Source of the DNA: Chlorobiaceae bacterium
GTDB lineage: Bacteria; Bacteroidota; Chlorobiia; Chlorobiales; Chlorobiaceae
Assembly: GCA_016927285.1 (NCBI GenBank)
Contig: JAFGMZ010000127.1
Coordinates: forward strand, 1-41,213
Length of the DNA stretch: 41,213 nucleotides
Direction: 5' to 3'
Made by a program: the position numbers and the translations under genes. Positions within the stretch are counted from its first letter, which is position 1. Each line of letters begins with the position of its first letter. The notes beneath the pieces were generated by a model. It was not told where the DNA came from. It saw only the letters and a program-made list of their open reading frames with translations, and did no database searches. Shown here in pieces: positions 18,676 to 28,322 of the stretch.

Positions 18676-19653
18676 ATGAAAGCCATCATCCCGGTTGCCG
18701 GCGTAGGTACTCGACTGAGGCCACACACCTTCTCCCATCCGAAAGTACTGCTGAACGTGGCAGGAAAACCCATCATCGGCCACATCATGGACAAACTCAT
18801 CTCGGCAGGCATCGACGAAGCCATTGTTATCGTAGGCTATCTGGGCAACATGGTCGAGGATTGGCTCAGAAAAAACTATTCGATCAAGCTCACCTTCGTT
18901 ACCCAGGCTGAAATGCTGGGTCTGGCTCACGCCATCTGGATGTGCAAACCTTATGTGAATCCGGATGAACCGGTATTCATCATCCTCGGTGATACGATCT
19001 TCGATGTAGACCTGCAGCCGGTCCTGCAAAGCACGATATCGACCCTCGGAGTGCACGAAGTCGTGGATCCCCGACGGTTCGGCGTCGCGGTAACGAAAAA
19101 CGGCAGAATCGTTAAACTGATTGAAAAACCCGATCAGCCGATAAGCAACCTCGCCATTGTCGGGCTCTATTTCCTCAGCAACGCCGGATCGCTTTTTTCA
19201 TCGATTGATCATATTATCGACAATGAAATCCGTACCAAAGGAGAGTACCAGCTTACCGATGCGCTGCAGCTTATGATTGAACATAACGAACCCTTCACAA
19301 CCTTCCCTGTCGTCGGATGGTACGATTGCGGAAAACCGGAAACGCTACTCTCTACCAACGAAACTCTCCTGCAAAATAATCCTGTAACAAAAGCGTACCC
19401 CGGCTGCATCATCAACGATCCTGTGTTCATTGCCGAAAACGCATCGATCGAAAATGCCATTATCGGGCCGAACGCAACCATCGGCGAACATGCCGTTATC
19501 ACGGACGCAATCATAAAGGACTCCATTATCGGCAATAGCGCAAAGGTAAGCAGTATCATGATCGATAACTCCATCATCGGTAACAGCGCTTCGATCAGCG
19601 GCAGTCCGCAGCAAATCAATATCGGCGACTGTTCCGAAATACGTCTGCGATAA
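18676..19653 (+). CDS. Sugar-phosphate nucleotidyltransferase with C-terminal left-handed beta-helix
   Basis: MKAIIPVAGVGTRLRPHTFSHPKVLLNVAGKPIIGHIMDKL; hexapeptide-like NASIENAIIGPNATIGEHAVITDAIIKDSIIG. Confidence 0.93.
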   Translation: MKAIIPVAGVGTRLRPHTFSHPKVLLNVAGKPIIGHIMDKLISAGIDEAIVIVGYLGNMVEDWLRKNYSIKLTFVTQAEMLGLAHAIWMCKPYVNPDEPVFIILGDTIFDVDLQPVLQSTISTLGVHEVVDPRRFGVAVTKNGRIVKLIEKPDQPISNLAIVGLYFLSNAGSLFSSIDHIIDNEIRTKGEYQLTDALQLMIEHNEPFTTFPVVGWYDCGKPETLLSTNETLLQNNPVTKAYPGCIINDPVFIAENASIENAIIGPNATIGEHAVITDAIIKDSIIGNSAKVSSIMIDNSIIGNSASISGSPQQINIGDCSEIRLR

Positions 19654-19889
19654 GAGAGATGTTGCATGAATGATGGCGATTGCTTACATTTTTGCTTTGT
19701 CAAGCAACGGCATCCCCATTACCTATGGACACGGTGCCGCAAGCTCTCAGGAAAAACCCTTTTCTGAAAGAGCCTGCAGGAAAGGTTTTCCGTGTCCAGT
19801 CGTTTCCCGATGAAATCCCGCTCGCCCGGAAATCCTCTTGCTGATTGTGTTTTTTCATTTGTTCCTGTTGAGCGCATCTGTTTACTGTG

Positions 19890-20050
19890 AGATACCTGAT
19901 GCAAGGCTGACGAAGCCGGAGAAACCGGAGTGCCCCGTAATGTCGGGACATGTGAATTTCGAAACGGACTTCTCGGGACCAACCCTGCAATCGGGCTTCG
20001 GGACAGATAAATCGATGTGCCCTGTTGTTCGTTTAACCAAAACATTACCA
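19890..20050 (+). ncRNA. Probable SAM-Chlorobi RNA (5' leader of metK-ahcY)
   Basis: ~400-nt gap upstream of metK with GC-rich hairpin-forming segments (gccggagaaaccgg, cccgtaatgtcggg). The SAM-Chlorobi motif is described (Weinberg et al. 2010) in 5' UTRs of metK/ahcY operons in Chlorobi. Identified by context, not by covariance model; boundaries approximate. Confidence 0.55.
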
Positions 20051-20055
20051 GAATC

Positions 20056-21270
20056 ATGTCACAGTCAAGGTATTTCTTTACCTCCGAATCCGTTTCTGAA
20101 GGACATCCGGACAAAGTATCCGATCAGATTTCCGATGCCGTTCTTGACGATCTTCTTCGCCAGGATCCTAATTCAAGAGTAGCTTGCGAAACCTTCGTCA
20201 CCACCGGTCAGGTAATCGTCGGTGGCGAAGTCACCACAAAGGGTATCGCCGATATCCAGAAAATCGCCCGCAGAGTCGTCACCGAAATCGGTTATACCAA
20301 AGGCGAATATATGTTTGAAGCGAACTCATGCGGCGTACTCTCCGCACTGCACAGCCAGTCGCCTGACATCAACCGCGGCGTTGACCGTAAGGAAGAGATC
20401 GCCGACGAGTTCGACCGTGTCGGAGCCGGCGACCAGGGCATGATGTTCGGGTATGCCTGCACAGAAACTCCCGAACTGATGCCCGCAGCTATCCAGTTCG
20501 CCCAACAGCTCGTCAAGAAACTTGCCGAAATCCGCAAGGAAGGCAAAATCATGACCTACCTCCGCCCCGACTCTAAAAGCCAGGTGACCCTCGAATATAT
20601 CGATGACAAAGTTGCCCGCGTCGATGCCGTTGTCGTTTCGACTCAGCACGACCCGGAACCTGCAGGCATGAGCGAGGCCGAGTTCCAGGCCGTCATCAAA
20701 AAGGACATTATCGAAAATGTCATCAAGGTTGTTATTCCTGCCGAACTTCTCGATGAAAACACCAAATTCCACATCAATCCCACAGGGCGCTTTGAAATCG
20801 GCGGACCTCACGGCGATACCGGTCTGACCGGACGCAAGATCATTGTCGATACCTATGGCGGCGCAGCTCCTCACGGTGGCGGCGCATTCAGCGGTAAAGA
20901 CCCGTCGAAAGTAGACCGCAGCGCGGCTTACGCTTCTCGTCACGTTGCCAAAAACATCGTTGCCGCAGGACTTGCCGACAAATGCACCGTTCAAGTCTCC
21001 TACGCTATCGGTGTAGCCCGTCCGGTGTCGATTTACATCAACACCCATGGAACCGGCAAAAACGGCCTCAGCGACGCACAGATCCAGGAAAAAGCCGAAA
21101 AGATCTTCGATCTTCGTCCGGCAGCCATCATAAGAAGATTCAACCTCGACAGGCCTCACGGCTGGTGCTACCAGGAAACAGCCGCATACGGCCATTTCGG
21201 CCGCGAGAACTTCCCCTGGGAAAAAACAGACAAGGTCGAAGAGCTGAAAAAAGCATTCAATCTTGCCTGA
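20056..21270 (+). CDS. metK: S-adenosylmethionine synthetase
   Basis: [31 protein letters not shown]..; [31 protein letters not shown]. Confidence 0.98.
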   Translation: MSQSRYFFTSESVSEGHPDKVSDQISDAVLDDLLRQDPNSRVACETFVTTGQVIVGGEVTTKGIADIQKIARRVVTEIGYTKGEYMFEANSCGVLSALHSQSPDINRGVDRKEEIADEFDRVGAGDQGMMFGYACTETPELMPAAIQFAQQLVKKLAEIRKEGKIMTYLRPDSKSQVTLEYIDDKVARVDAVVVSTQHDPEPAGMSEAEFQAVIKKDIIENVIKVVIPAELLDENTKFHINPTGRFEIGGPHGDTGLTGRKIIVDTYGGAAPHGGGAFSGKDPSKVDRSAAYASRHVAKNIVAAGLADKCTVQVSYAIGVARPVSIYINTHGTGKNGLSDAQIQEKAEKIFDLRPAAIIRRFNLDRPHGWCYQETAAYGHFGRENFPWEKTDKVEELKKAFNLA

Positions 21271-21282
21271 TCCGCAACAAAT

Positions 21283-21342
21283 CCGCGTTCATCTCTTTAC
21301 ACAGACGCAACAACAAGTGTGCGACGCAAGAGATGAACGCGG
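21283..21342 (+). promoter_or_regulatory. Long-stem hairpin in the metK-ahcY intergenic region
   Basis: Perfect 15-bp stem CCGCGTTCATCTCTT / AAGAGATGAACGCGG with a 30-nt apical region; no U-run. Confidence 0.7.
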
Positions 21343-21384
21343 GTACCTTTACCAGAACATATTTATTAAAAACAATCGAATCCT

Positions 21385-22800
21385 ATGACAACTGAAGCAG
21401 CAGTGCTCGATTATAAAGTGGCTGATATCACCCTTGCTGAATGGGGGCGCAAGGAAATTGAGATCGCAGAAAAAGAGATGCCGGGCCTTATGGCCACAAG
21501 GCGGAAATACACCGGACAGAAACCCCTCAAAGGCGCCCGCATCACCGGTTCACTGCACATGACCATCCAGACGGCGGTTCTGATTGAAACGCTCGTCGAT
21601 CTCGGAGCAGAAGTACGGTGGGCAAGCTGCAACATTTTCTCCACGCAGGACCACGCCGCCGCTGCCATCGCTGCCGCTGGCATCCCGGTATTTGCATGGA
21701 AAGGCGAAACCCTCGACGAATACTGGTGGTGTACCCGCCAGATCCTTGAATTCGAAGGCGGCAAAGGACCGAACCTTATCGTCGACGACGGCGGGGATGC
21801 GACACTCATGATCCATCTCGGCTACAAAATCGAGAACAATCCCGAACTGCTTGAAAAAATCCCCGGCAACGCTGAGGAAAAAGCTCTATTCCAGCAGCTT
21901 CGCGAGGTCTACGAAGAAGATTCGCAACGCTGGCACAAGGTGGCGGAAGAGATGAAGGGCGTCTCCGAAGAAACCACCACGGGTGTGCACCGCCTCTACC
22001 AGATGATGGAAAAAGGCGAATTGCTCTTCCCTGCCATCAATGTCAACGATTCAGTCACCAAATCAAAATTCGACAACCTCTACGGTTGCCGCGAATCGCT
22101 CGCCGACGGCATCAAGCGGGCAACGGACGTCATGATTGCCGGAAAAGTAGTAGTCGTTCTCGGTTATGGCGATGTAGGCAAAGGGTGCGCGCATTCCATG
22201 CGCTCTTACGGTGCCCGGGTGATCGTAACAGAAATCGATCCGATCTGTGCGCTGCAGGCATCGATGGAAGGCTTTGAAGTAACCACCATGGAAGATGCCG
22301 TGGGAGAAGGCAACATTTTTGTCACCACCACCGGCAACAAAGACGTCATAACCCTCGAGCATATGAAGCTGATGCGGGACGAAGCCATCGTCTGCAACAT
22401 CGGCCATTTCGACAACGAGATCCAGGTGGATGCGCTCAACAACTTCAAGGGAGCGACAAAACTCAACATCAAACCTCAGGTCGACAAGTACACCTTCGAA
22501 AACGGCAACTCAATCTACATGCTTGCTGAAGGACGGCTGGTTAACCTCGGCTGCGCAACTGGCCATCCGTCATTCGTGATGAGCAACTCCTTCACCAACC
22601 AGACCCTCGCGCAAATTGAGCTCTGGACGAAAGAATATGCTATCGACGTCTATCGTCTGCCGAAAGAGCTTGACGAGGAGGTTGCAAGACTGCACCTCGG
22701 ACAGCTTGGCGTCAAACTCACGACACTTTCAAAGGAACAGGCCGACTATCTCGGCATTCCGGTAGAAGGGCCTTACAAACCGGATCACTACCGCTACTGA
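21385..22800 (+). CDS. ahcY: Adenosylhomocysteinase
   Basis: [31 protein letters not shown]..; [41 protein letters not shown]-terminal KPDHYRY. Confidence 0.98.
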   Translation: MTTEAAVLDYKVADITLAEWGRKEIEIAEKEMPGLMATRRKYTGQKPLKGARITGSLHMTIQTAVLIETLVDLGAEVRWASCNIFSTQDHAAAAIAAAGIPVFAWKGETLDEYWWCTRQILEFEGGKGPNLIVDDGGDATLMIHLGYKIENNPELLEKIPGNAEEKALFQQLREVYEEDSQRWHKVAEEMKGVSEETTTGVHRLYQMMEKGELLFPAINVNDSVTKSKFDNLYGCRESLADGIKRATDVMIAGKVVVVLGYGDVGKGCAHSMRSYGARVIVTEIDPICALQASMEGFEVTTMEDAVGEGNIFVTTTGNKDVITLEHMKLMRDEAIVCNIGHFDNEIQVDALNNFKGATKLNIKPQVDKYTFENGNSIYMLAEGRLVNLGCATGHPSFVMSNSFTNQTLAQIELWTKEYAIDVYRLPKELDEEVARLHLGQLGVKLTTLSKEQADYLGIPVEGPYKPDHYRY

Positions 22801-22816
22801 TTTACTGGCAAATCCG

Positions 22817-22860
22817 AAAAACAACAAAAGGCAGCTCGAATGGCTGCCTTTTGTTGTTTT
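22817..22860. terminator. Bidirectional terminator after ahcY
   Basis: Perfect 18-bp arms AAAACAACAAAAGGCAGC / GCTGCCTTTTGTTGTTTT. Confidence 0.85.
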
Positions 22861-22923
22861 CTTTCTGATCAGTCCGATCGATCAAAACAGTCGGATCAGA
22901 CTGATCTTGCAGATTATATGATG

Positions 22924-22995
22924 CTGGGGCGGCAGGATTCGAACCTGCGAATGTCGGCTCCAAAGGCCGATGCCTTACCACTTGGCGACGCCCCA
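22924..22995 (-). tRNA. tRNA-Gln (anticodon TTG)
   Basis: Reverse complement TGGGGCGTCGCCAAGTGGTAAGGCATCGGCCTTTGGAGCCGACATTCGCAGGTTCGAATCCTGCCGCCCCA; loop CTTTGGA. Confidence 0.95.
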
Positions 22996-23146
22996 ATCTC
23001 TTGAATTGGTCTTGATAATACGGATATTTAATGAAAAAACACAATCAAACGCAACTGATCGAACTGCTTGATCCTTGCGAAGTCAGCACTGTGATGTATC
23101 GACAGAGCTGGCGTATATTGCGACAACATTTTATACGAAAAAAACG

Positions 23147-23788
23147 ATGACTAAAACCAAGATCTGCGGCATCACCCGGCTCGAGGATGCCCTTGCGGCC
23201 TGCAATGCCGGGGCCGACGCTCTCGGCTTCAATTTCAGCAAAAATAGTCTTCGATGTACGACGCCCGAAAACGCGGCGGCCATCATTGCCGAACTCCCTC
23301 CGTTTATCGCATGCACGGGCATTTTCGTCGAACATTCCCCTGCAGAAATCAACACTATCTGTAAAGCATGCAGACTGCAAACTGCCCAGCTGCACTCAGA
23401 GAACTATACGGCAGAATCGGTCCGATCTATCGAACAAGTGCGAATCATTCGGGTATTTCGACCACAAGAACGCTTTGATACCGAGCAGGTAAGAGCATTC
23501 GCAAGGGAGAGCGGAGTAAACTGTTTTCTTTTCGATGCCTATCGGCCGGAGATGGATGGAGGAACAGGAGAGCGCATTGAAAACCGCCTTGCATCGAGAA
23601 TTTTCGATGAACTCCAGGGAATAGGCTACGGCATCCTTGCTGGCGGCCTGAATCCGGAAAACGTAGCCGAGGCAGTACGACAGATCAACCCATGGGCTGT
23701 TGATACGGCAAGCGGAGTAGAAACCTCTCCGGGTATTAAATGCCCGGAAAAAATCAGGGCATTCATTTCAGCTGTAAAACAAACCTGA
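23147..23788 (+). CDS. trpF: Phosphoribosylanthranilate isomerase
   Basis: MTKTKICGITRLEDALAACNAGADALGFNFS..; ILAGGLNPENVAEAVRQINPWAVDTASGVETSPGIK. Confidence 0.95.
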   Translation: MTKTKICGITRLEDALAACNAGADALGFNFSKNSLRCTTPENAAAIIAELPPFIACTGIFVEHSPAEINTICKACRLQTAQLHSENYTAESVRSIEQVRIIRVFRPQERFDTEQVRAFARESGVNCFLFDAYRPEMDGGTGERIENRLASRIFDELQGIGYGILAGGLNPENVAEAVRQINPWAVDTASGVETSPGIKCPEKIRAFISAVKQT

Positions 23789-23798
23789 AAGAAAAAAA

Positions 23799-24761
23799 TC
23801 AGTTAGCCATGACTTGACCAAGAATAAGTTCGGAGGTAGTATCGGGAAGCTCTACCGTGATGAGATGGCCGCAATCAGGTACGCAGACATAACTCCCTTT
23901 TTCGGTAAACTCCTGCAATTTTCTGGTATTGTCGCAGGTCATGATGGCGTCACCTTCACCTGCCACAAACAGGATCGGCATGTCGGCAGCCCGAACCATC
24001 TCCGGAACCGATTCGGTGGTTTCAAGTGCTGTGATCTGGCTGGTCGTCTGTTCGATAGCCTGAGGTGCGCACAAACCGAGGCTTTTAAACCCGATAAGAA
24101 TATCGTGGAGCATGACGGTGTTCTTCGAAAGCACAAGGCGTGCGAACATATATGCCGGAAGCCACCAGGTAAGACCCCGGAGCAGGTTATTGAAAATGAA
24201 ATTGATCGAAGCGGGAGCAACTGCTGAAACAAATGCGTTGTTCGGCAGGTACCCAAAATTGAAAAACGTCATCGATGCGATTCGTCCGGGAGCTGTTCGA
24301 GCATAATCAAGTGCCACGAAAGGCCCGAACGAAAACGCCGCGATATGGAAACGCCCGAGACCGAGCTGCTTGACCAGCGCACCGAGATCCTGTGCGAAAA
24401 AATCGATATGATAGCGGTTGCCTGGATCGTTATCAGACCAGCCGTGCCCCCTCATGTCGTAAGCGATGGTCCTGATACCTTGCCCATTGAGGGCTTTGAT
24501 GACATGGTGCCACCACATCCACCAGCAATCCCATCCATGAATCAGCACGACAACCCTTTCCGCATCCGCCGGCCCCGAATCGTGGTAGTGATGCACGATC
24601 CCGTTGAGCTCGATAAAACGGCTTTTCTCTATGAGTTCAAGCTCGTACGTCGCCCGCTTGACCTCGGAAGTGTTAGCTGCCTTGACCTGTTCAAGAAGCT
24701 GGTTTCGGTAGTTTTTGAATTTGGCGGTCGCCAGCGGCGGGACAGTCTTCTCCATAATCAT
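23799..24761 (-). CDS. Alpha/beta hydrolase fold protein
   Basis: VVLIHGWDCWWMWWHHVIKAL..IAYDMRGHGWSD..FHIAAFSFGPFVALDYA; terminal GDAIMTCDNTRKL...DCGHLITVE. Confidence 0.88.
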   Translation of the reverse strand: MIMEKTVPPLATAKFKNYRNQLLEQVKAANTSEVKRATYELELIEKSRFIELNGIVHHYHDSGPADAERVVVLIHGWDCWWMWWHHVIKALNGQGIRTIAYDMRGHGWSDNDPGNRYHIDFFAQDLGALVKQLGLGRFHIAAFSFGPFVALDYARTAPGRIASMTFFNFGYLPNNAFVSAVAPASINFIFNNLLRGLTWWLPAYMFARLVLSKNTVMLHDILIGFKSLGLCAPQAIEQTTSQITALETTESVPEMVRAADMPILFVAGEGDAIMTCDNTRKLQEFTEKGSYVCVPDCGHLITVELPDTTSELILGQVMAN

Positions 24762-24863
24762 GCGGTGCTGATGTTACGAGGAACTGCAAAAAGCAAATTA
24801 TAATATACAAAAGGATTTCGTTGATCTTTACTGATATCTTCATGCACACAAAAGAGCTGCCGG

Positions 24864-26630
24864 TCACGACAGTTTTGACGGAAGTATCGGAGGTGTCTGA
24901 AAAAATATTTTCTCGCACTCGCGCCGGATGATTGCCTGCTGTTCGAGAATCAGCTCAGGATCGACGGTAAAGTGGTTGAGCAGCTGTGAAAAAATCTGTA
25001 TGGATGTTTCGAATTTCTCGGTCACAACCACATCGGCTCCTGCCTTGTAGAGGCCCTCGACTTCATCGAGCGTCCGTGCCCGAACGATCACGAATGCCTT
25101 GGGATTAAGATCCCGGATGGCGGGAATGCATTTGCGGATCGCGCCGCCATCTGAAATACCAAGAACAACGGCCCTTGCATGGTCGATTCCTGCCCGAAGC
25201 AACGACTTCGTTTCAGTGCAGTCACCGGCATAAATCGGTTCTCCTTTACGACGCATGGTCCTCACGATTTCCCGATCGATTTCAAGCACGGTGTAAGAAA
25301 TATTGGTTGCGTGCAGCACCGCAGCCACGTTACGGCCGTTCACACCGAAGCCTATGATTGCCGCATGGATCTCGCCGGCACAGATAATGGTGCTGTCGGC
25401 TGGGCGAGCCGGCTGCCCCCCAGAATCCCGCTTCGGCAAGGGAATGAACCCAAGTGCCGGCACCACCTGATCGGCAACCTTGGGCGCAATGGCAATCATG
25501 GCCGGCGTCACGATCATGGTAACCACGATGATGGCCAGCATGGCCTGAAACACCTCGCCGGTAATAATCCGGTTGTTCAGCCCTGACTCTGCCAGCACAA
25601 AAGAGAATTCTCCTATTTGCGCCAACGCCATACCGGCCATCATGCTCACTCTCGGTGAATAGCCAAGAATAAGAGACACCCCGGTAACAAGCAAACCCTT
25701 GACCAGCAATACCGCTATAGCAATGCCGATAAAAAGCGGCAGATTTATCATCTTGACATCGAGCAGGAGACCTACCGAAACAAAAAAGATACTGGTAAAT
25801 GCTTCACGGAAGGGATCGATGGTCACGCTGATCTGATGACTCTCGTCAGTACTGGCAATCACCATACCGGCCACGAAAGAGCCGAGAGCAAGTGAAAGTC
25901 CTGCAAGCGATGTAAGATATGCCGCACCGAAACAGATCACCAGCGCCCCTATCACCAGCACCTCGCGCGCATGCAGGGAGGTAATCAACCGAACCATCCT
26001 TGGCATGAGCAACCTGAAGCCGGCAAAAATAGCCGCACCGAACAACACGATAAAACCGACTTTCCTGGCGACATTGACGGTCGAGAGAACCGCATCGGGA
26101 CTGAGAAAATTCAGGCCGATCATAAGGGGCACAATGGCGATGTCCTGAAAAATCAGAATACCGAGCGCGATCTTTCCATGAGGCAACCCCAACTCGTTCC
26201 GGTCGGTCAGAATTTTCAGACAAATAGCCGTACTGCTGACAGCAAATGCAAAACCAAGAAAAATTGCGGCCTCTACAGATATATTTTTTCCTATACCATA
26301 CAACATCCAGTAAGCAATACAGCTGATGGCGAGACCTGTCACGAGAATCTGCACCAAACCGCCAACCAGTACGATTTTCTTGAGCTTCTTCAGATCATCA
26401 AGGGAAAATTCAAGCCCAATGGTAAAAAGAAGCAGAATGACGCCTAGCTCGGCAAGCGTCGCAATGAGCTTTTCGTCGTAAACCGCGCCGATACCCGAAG
26501 GCCCAAGCAGAATACCTGTAAAGATAAGGCCTATCACCGGCGGAATCCTCAGGCGCTGAAAAATAAGAATAATGGCAATAGCCAGTGCGCCGATCAGCAC
26601 CAGCTCGCCGAGAAAATCAAATTCATGCAT
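24864..26630 (-). CDS. Kef-type (CPA2) cation/proton antiporter with C-terminal TrkA-N domain
   Basis: IGLIFTGILLGPSGIG..LLLFTIGLEFSL..GFGVNGRNVAAVLHATNISYTVLEID (Rossmann). Confidence 0.92.
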   Translation of the reverse strand: MHEFDFLGELVLIGALAIAIILIFQRLRIPPVIGLIFTGILLGPSGIGAVYDEKLIATLAELGVILLLFTIGLEFSLDDLKKLKKIVLVGGLVQILVTGLAISCIAYWMLYGIGKNISVEAAIFLGFAFAVSSTAICLKILTDRNELGLPHGKIALGILIFQDIAIVPLMIGLNFLSPDAVLSTVNVARKVGFIVLFGAAIFAGFRLLMPRMVRLITSLHAREVLVIGALVICFGAAYLTSLAGLSLALGSFVAGMVIASTDESHQISVTIDPFREAFTSIFFVSVGLLLDVKMINLPLFIGIAIAVLLVKGLLVTGVSLILGYSPRVSMMAGMALAQIGEFSFVLAESGLNNRIITGEVFQAMLAIIVVTMIVTPAMIAIAPKVADQVVPALGFIPLPKRDSGGQPARPADSTIICAGEIHAAIIGFGVNGRNVAAVLHATNISYTVLEIDREIVRTMRRKGEPIYAGDCTETKSLLRAGIDHARAVVLGISDGGAIRKCIPAIRDLNPKAFVIVRARTLDEVEGLYKAGADVVVTEKFETSIQIFSQLLNHFTVDPELILEQQAIIRRECEKIFFQTPPILPSKLS

Positions 26631-26723
26631 ACGATACTACAGCTTCAGGTCGTCGAGCAAGAACCAGAATCAAACATAAACCCTATATCTTGTTATTACG
26701 AAAAATACCGAATCTTAAAAAAC

Positions 26724-26752
26724 GAAAAGGCGGCTATACAAGCCGCCTTTTC
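26724..26752. terminator. Bidirectional terminator between rubrerythrin and antiporter regions
   Basis: GAAAAGGCGGCT ... AGCCGCCTTTTC hairpin. Confidence 0.8.
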
Positions 26753-26773
26753 ATAAAGATTTTTTAATACTTC

Positions 26774-27271
26774 TTACACCTGAACGTAAATCGACGATTT
26801 CGCGCCACAGATCGGGCATTTATCCGGGGGATTGACCAGTTCGATATGTCCGCAGATCGGGCAGAGCCAGACTTCCGTAGCTGTGATATCCTGTCCGTTC
26901 TGCACCGCCTCCATAGCCTTTTTATAGAGTTCGGCATGAACCTGCTCGGCCTTAACTGCGAAAGCGAACATACGCTTGGCCGGATGACCTTCAACTATGG
27001 CCTGTTCGAGCATCGGCGGATACATTTCGGTAAACTCGTCAGTTTCACCATTGATTGCGGTCTGTAGATTTTCAGCGGTGGATCCGATACCACCGAGCGC
27101 GCCGAGATGACCTTCGGCATGGATAAGTTCGGCCTGAGCGGTAGTGCGAAACAGTTTTGCGACGTTCACGAAGCCTTCTCGTTCAGCCTCTTTCGCAAAC
27201 GCGAGATATTTCTGGTTTGCCTGGCTCTCGCCGGCGAATGCTTCTTTCAGATTCTCTTTTGTTGTAGGCAT
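26774..27271 (-). CDS. Rubrerythrin
   Basis: ENLKEAFAGESQANQKYLAFAKEAEREGF..; two ExxH-type motifs; rubredoxin-like CPICGH..CPICGAKSS. Confidence 0.93.
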   Translation of the reverse strand: MPTTKENLKEAFAGESQANQKYLAFAKEAEREGFVNVAKLFRTTAQAELIHAEGHLGALGGIGSTAENLQTAINGETDEFTEMYPPMLEQAIVEGHPAKRMFAFAVKAEQVHAELYKKAMEAVQNGQDITATEVWLCPICGHIELVNPPDKCPICGAKSSIYVQV

Positions 27272-27366
27272 GATTATGCTGATGGTTTGTTGTTCTGAAA
27301 TTGTGCCATGGGAGATAACATTCAAAAAGAGTAGTAATGATTCGCAAATAATCCAAACAGAAGAAC

Positions 27367-28170
27367 CTACTGCCGGGACTTTTTATAAAACCCTTTCGAG
27401 CGGACAAGGCTGAACCACTCTCTGGCCTGCGTCTCCGGCGTTTTATCTGTCGGCCAGTGGATGAAGTTGACGATATCGCGTACAGCCGCTCTGCCGGAAC
27501 CCGGAAGATCGATCAGTCTTGCGTCGCCAAGTTGCCATATCTGCGGCTGTCTTACATTGCCTTTTTCAGGGTGTTCATATTCGAGAGGTGGAAAAGCAGC
27601 ATCGAGAGAACGACCTCGCCACTCCTCTTCGGTAACAGTAATTCGAGCCGCGTAATCCCCGTGAGGCTTCAATGCCGCACATGCCGCGGCAAGCACAAGC
27701 GGACGACCGAATATATCAGCCACATACTCCCCAGGGGAACCGGTAAACCCCGCGACGACAGTTCCGCTTGCAATCCCTATAGCTGGCCTGAACCCAGGCT
27801 CGTCGTTTTCACCAAGTATCCTCGCTGCCCGGAGTGCATCGAGAAAAGGATCTGCAGCGCCGAACGAGCATGAAAACAGCATGGTATGCGTATGTCCGAA
27901 AAACCGTTCAACGACACAGAACCGCTCTTTTTCGAGTTGCCTGTGGATCCAGCCGATAAACATGTTCTGATAGATCAACAGCTCCGCCGGATCGAGTTCA
28001 AGAGAAAGTCCGGCATATCCGGGAATACTCATGTAAAGAACCGAACCATCAACTTCGAGACCTTTAACGGAAAGCTGTCCCGCATGCTTGTCCTCGATTT
28101 CTACATCGACCGTCAGGGGCTGCGAAAGCAACAGATCGGCTGCAGCATTGAATGTGTGCGGTGTTTTCAA
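27367..28170 (-). CDS. Class III nucleotide-cyclase-like (CHD) protein, probably catalytically inactive
   Basis: VLYMSIPGYAGLSLELDPAELLIYQNMFIGWIHRQLEKERFCVVERFFGHTHTMLFS...ALRAARILGE...FRPAIGIASGTVVAGFTGSPGEYVADIFGRPLVLAAACAALK lines up with cyclase motifs (VLFADIxGFT..., DKFIGDxVMAVF, IRIGIHTGxVVAGxxGSxxR..YTxxGxxVNLAAR). Confidence 0.6.
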   Translation of the reverse strand: MKTPHTFNAAADLLLSQPLTVDVEIEDKHAGQLSVKGLEVDGSVLYMSIPGYAGLSLELDPAELLIYQNMFIGWIHRQLEKERFCVVERFFGHTHTMLFSCSFGAADPFLDALRAARILGENDEPGFRPAIGIASGTVVAGFTGSPGEYVADIFGRPLVLAAACAALKPHGDYAARITVTEEEWRGRSLDAAFPPLEYEHPEKGNVRQPQIWQLGDARLIDLPGSGRAAVRDIVNFIHWPTDKTPETQAREWFSLVRSKGFYKKSRQ

Positions 28171-28322
28171 TCGTGCGCAGGAAACAGGTTAAATAATATT
28201 TTTTTCAGGTTGGCCCCCTCGGGGCTTGCCAGACAACCTGTGAAAGAGTATATAGAAAATAGCTTATTAACCATGCAAAAACCAAAGTATTACCTGTTCA
28301 TTCCATTCACCGCTCCCGAGCC

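Noticed and set aside
19700-20055. SAM-I type riboswitch upstream of metK
   Set aside because: I could not find the SAM-I core or kink-turn motifs; SAM-Chlorobi by context is more plausible.
20326-21195. 289-aa minus-strand ORF
   Set aside because: Antisense shadow of metK, which is unambiguous.
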